A stretch of 64,000 nucleotides of DNA, taken from contig CAZAAW010000002.1 of assembly GCA_964483325.1 (NCBI GenBank), positions 124,001 to 188,000 on the forward strand, read 5' to 3'. Shown piece by piece: positions 62,286 through 64,000 of the stretch; position 1 is the stretch's first letter, and every line of letters starts with the position of its first letter. The stretch is from CAZAAW01 sp964483325. GTDB lineage: Bacteria; Pseudomonadota; Alphaproteobacteria; Rhizobiales; Kaistiaceae. Below the pieces are notes generated by a model. It saw nothing but the letters and a program-made list of their open reading frames with translations, did no database searches and was not told where the DNA came from. Position numbers and translations under genes: made by a program.

Positions 62286-63695
62286 ATGAGCAAGCCCAAG
62301 ACGCTGTATGACAAGATCTGGGACGACCATGTCGTCGACCAGGCCGATGACGGCACCTGCGTTCTCTATATCGACCGCCATCTCGTCCACGAGGTGACGT
62401 CGCCCCAGGCGTTCGAGGGGCTGCGTCTTGCCGGACGGGCGGTACATGCGCCGCAGAAGACTCTCGCTGTCGTCGATCACAACGTTCCCACCACCGATCG
62501 CACGCATGGCATCGCCGATCCCGAATCGGCCCTGCAGGTGGCGACCTTATCCAAGAACGCCGCCGATTTCGGGGTCGAGTACTATAACGAGCTCGACCAC
62601 CGCCAGGGCATCGTGCACATCGTCGGTCCCGAGCAGGGCTTCACCCTGCCGGGCATGACGATCGTCTGCGGCGACAGCCATACCTCGACGCATGGCGCTT
62701 TCGGCGCGCTGGCGCACGGCATCGGCACGTCGGAAGTCGAGCACGTCCTGGCGACGCAGACGCTGATCCAGCGCAAGGCCAAGAACATGCGCGTCTCGGT
62801 CGACGGCAAGCTGCCGGACGGCGTGACCGCCAAGGACGTCATCCTCGCCATCATCGGCGAGATCGGCACCGCCGGCGGCACCGGCCATGTGCTGGAATAT
62901 GCCGGCGAAGCCATCCGCTCGCTGTCGATGGAAGGCCGCATGACGGTCTGCAACATGTCGATCGAAGGCGGCGCCCGCGCCGGGCTGATCGCCCCCGACG
63001 AGAAGACCTTCGCCTATATCCAGGGGCGGCCGAAGGCGCCGCAGGGCGCCGCCCTGGAACGGGCGCTGCGTTACTGGGAGACGCTGCATTCCGACGAGGG
63101 CGCCCATTTCGACAAGGAGGTGCGCCTCGACGCCGCCGCGCTGCCGCCGCTGGTGACCTGGGGCACCAGCCCGGAAGACGTGGTGTCGATCACCGGCGTC
63201 GTCCCCAACCCGGACGATATCGAGGACGAGGCCAAGCGCGCCAGCAAATGGCGGGCGCTGGACTATATCGGCCTGACGCCGGGTACTCGCGTGCAGGACA
63301 TCACCATCAACCGCGTCTTCCTCGGCTCGTGCACCAATGGCCGCATCGAGGACCTGCGCGCCGCCGCCAAGATCGTCGAGGGCCGCCGGGTCCATGACAG
63401 CGTCAACGCCATCGTCGTTCCCGGCTCGGGCCTGGTGAAGGAGCAGGCGGAGAGCGAAGGTCTCGACAGGATCTTCATCGCCGCCGGCTTCGAGTGGCGT
63501 GAGCCGGGCTGCTCGATGTGCCTCGCCATGAATGCCGACCGCCTGTCGCCGGGCGAGCGCTGCGCCTCCACCTCGAACCGCAATTTCGAGGGCCGGCAGG
63601 GCTTCAAGGGCCGCACGCATCTCGTGTCGCCGGCGATGGCGGCGGCGGCGGCGATCGCCGGCCGCTTCGTCGACGTGCGCGACTGGCGCAGCTAG
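62286..63695 (+). CDS. leuC: 3-isopropylmalate dehydratase large subunit
   Basis: 469 residues. Aconitase-family signatures: MSKPKTLYDKIWDDHVVDQA, IVHIVGPEQGFTLPGMTIVC, CGDSHTSTHGAFGALAHGIG, and the 4Fe-4S cysteines in FLGSCTNGRIEDL and EPGCSMCLAMNADRL. Isomerises 2- to 3-isopropylmalate with LeuD, encoded about 10 kb away in this window. A strong bidirectional terminator follows. Confidence 0.98.
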   Translation: MSKPKTLYDKIWDDHVVDQADDGTCVLYIDRHLVHEVTSPQAFEGLRLAGRAVHAPQKTLAVVDHNVPTTDRTHGIADPESALQVATLSKNAADFGVEYYNELDHRQGIVHIVGPEQGFTLPGMTIVCGDSHTSTHGAFGALAHGIGTSEVEHVLATQTLIQRKAKNMRVSVDGKLPDGVTAKDVILAIIGEIGTAGGTGHVLEYAGEAIRSLSMEGRMTVCNMSIEGGARAGLIAPDEKTFAYIQGRPKAPQGAALERALRYWETLHSDEGAHFDKEVRLDAAALPPLVTWGTSPEDVVSITGVVPNPDDIEDEAKRASKWRALDYIGLTPGTRVQDITINRVFLGSCTNGRIEDLRAAAKIVEGRRVHDSVNAIVVPGSGLVKEQAESEGLDRIFIAAGFEWREPGCSMCLAMNADRLSPGERCASTSNRNFEGRQGFKGRTHLVSPAMAAAAAIAGRFVDVRDWRS

Positions 63696-63712
63696 GCCGA
63701 TCCGGATCGGAC

Positions 63713-63744
63713 AAAAAAGGCCCCGGAGCTTCTCCGGGGCCTTT
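63713..63744. terminator. Bidirectional rho-independent terminator after leuC
   Basis: A6, then arms GGCCCCGGAG and CTCCGGGGCC with a CTT loop, then TTT. The A-run on the left and T-run on the right allow it to end both leuC and the opposing partial gene. Confidence 0.88.
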
Positions 63745-63769
63745 CGCATTTTCGGACCGGCCGTCCCGG

Positions 63770-64000
63770 TCAGTAGCGCCGGTGATGGTGGCGCGGCGGG
63801 TGCCAGTTATGGCGCACCTTCACCCAATGGCATTCCCGCCCGACGACGACCCGCACCCGGTGGTGATGGCGCCATTTCCAGCGGATGACCGGTTCGCAGA
63901 CGCGCACGCGTTCGTAGCGGGAATGGTGATGGTCGCGCGAACGCGCCTCGGCGCTGCCGCTGGTGGCGAGAAGCCCGCCGCCTAGGACGAGGGCGGTGGA
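63770..64000 (-). CDS. His/Arg-rich exported protein, 5' end outside window
   Basis: The last 76 residues of a minus-strand gene. A hydrophobic stretch STALVLGGGLLATSGSAEAR looks like the end of a signal peptide, followed by a mature region rich in His, Arg, Trp and Val (RDHHHSRYERVRVCEPVIRW, VGRECHWVKVRHNWHPPRHH) with two cysteines. Similar small exported HHRR-rich proteins are common in alphaproteobacteria and of unknown function; metal binding is possible from the His clusters. Confidence 0.65.
   Translation of the reverse strand, partial: STALVLGGGLLATSGSAEARSRDHHHSRYERVRVCEPVIRWKWRHHHRVRVVVGRECHWVKVRHNWHPPRHHHRRY

Overview
The window is high-GC (roughly two-thirds G+C by eye), densely coded DNA with the gene content of an alphaproteobacterial chromosome, probably from the Rhodospirillales in the broad sense. 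Markers for this are the tsaD/gpsA block divergent from hemC-hemD-(mitofilin-like)-hemY, the ffh-rpsP-rimM-trmD-rplS block followed by leuC, several Tat substrates, and periplasmic c-type cytochromes. I see no phage, transposase, CRISPR array, tRNA or rRNA. The affiliation is an inference from gene order and protein style, not from a database search.

Layout. 1-9.5 kb holds an EVE-domain protein, gpsA, tsaD, the heme operon hemC-hemD-Mic60-like-hemY, a UdgX-type uracil-DNA glycosylase, and argG behind a clear promoter. 9.5-12.5 kb holds a MarR regulator, a small membrane protein and typA/bipA. 12.5-19.8 kb is the first accessory cluster. It has a 658-bp leader region, a two-subunit thiamine-diphosphate E1-type dehydrogenase whose alpha subunit carries a Tat signal, a terminator, a YgiT-type zinc-finger protein, two related exported monoheme cytochromes c, a hairpin-rich leader, and an MBOAT/SGNH O-acetylation pair. 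19.8-28.7 kb starts with a repeat element and a methyltransferase. The second accessory cluster follows, transcribed leftwards: diheme cytochrome c, active-type caspase, catalytically dead caspase, a 919-residue two-heme DUF4384 protein, and an OmpA-domain protein.

28.8-42.4 kb carries transporters, two tandem paralogous small proteins, an SH3-domain protein, an MltB-type transglycosylase, an OpgC/SGNH pair, a Fsr-type exporter and a DUF4139 protein. 42.4-54 kb has hrpB, the thiamine transporter thiBPQ under a TPP riboswitch, asd, a pyridoxal-kinase-like gene, a citE-like lyase, leuD, a minimal zincin, a cupin and a DUF1428 protein. 54-64 kb has a stand-alone 5'-3' exonuclease, a Tat-exported multicopper oxidase, ffh with a structured leader, rpsP-rimM-trmD, a sugar O-acetyltransferase, rplS, a DUF2233 protein, leuC and a His/Arg-rich exported protein cut by the window end.

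Two clusters stand out as possibly undescribed systems. The first is a Tat-exported 2-oxoacid-dehydrogenase-type E1 with no E2 or E3, next to dedicated periplasmic cytochromes c. This suggests a periplasmic thiamine-dependent oxidoreductase that passes electrons to cytochrome instead of lipoate. The second is an envelope operon joining cytochromes c with a coupled caspase/pseudocaspase pair; both caspases carry EF-hand-like calcium loops, and an OmpA domain could tether the system to peptidoglycan.
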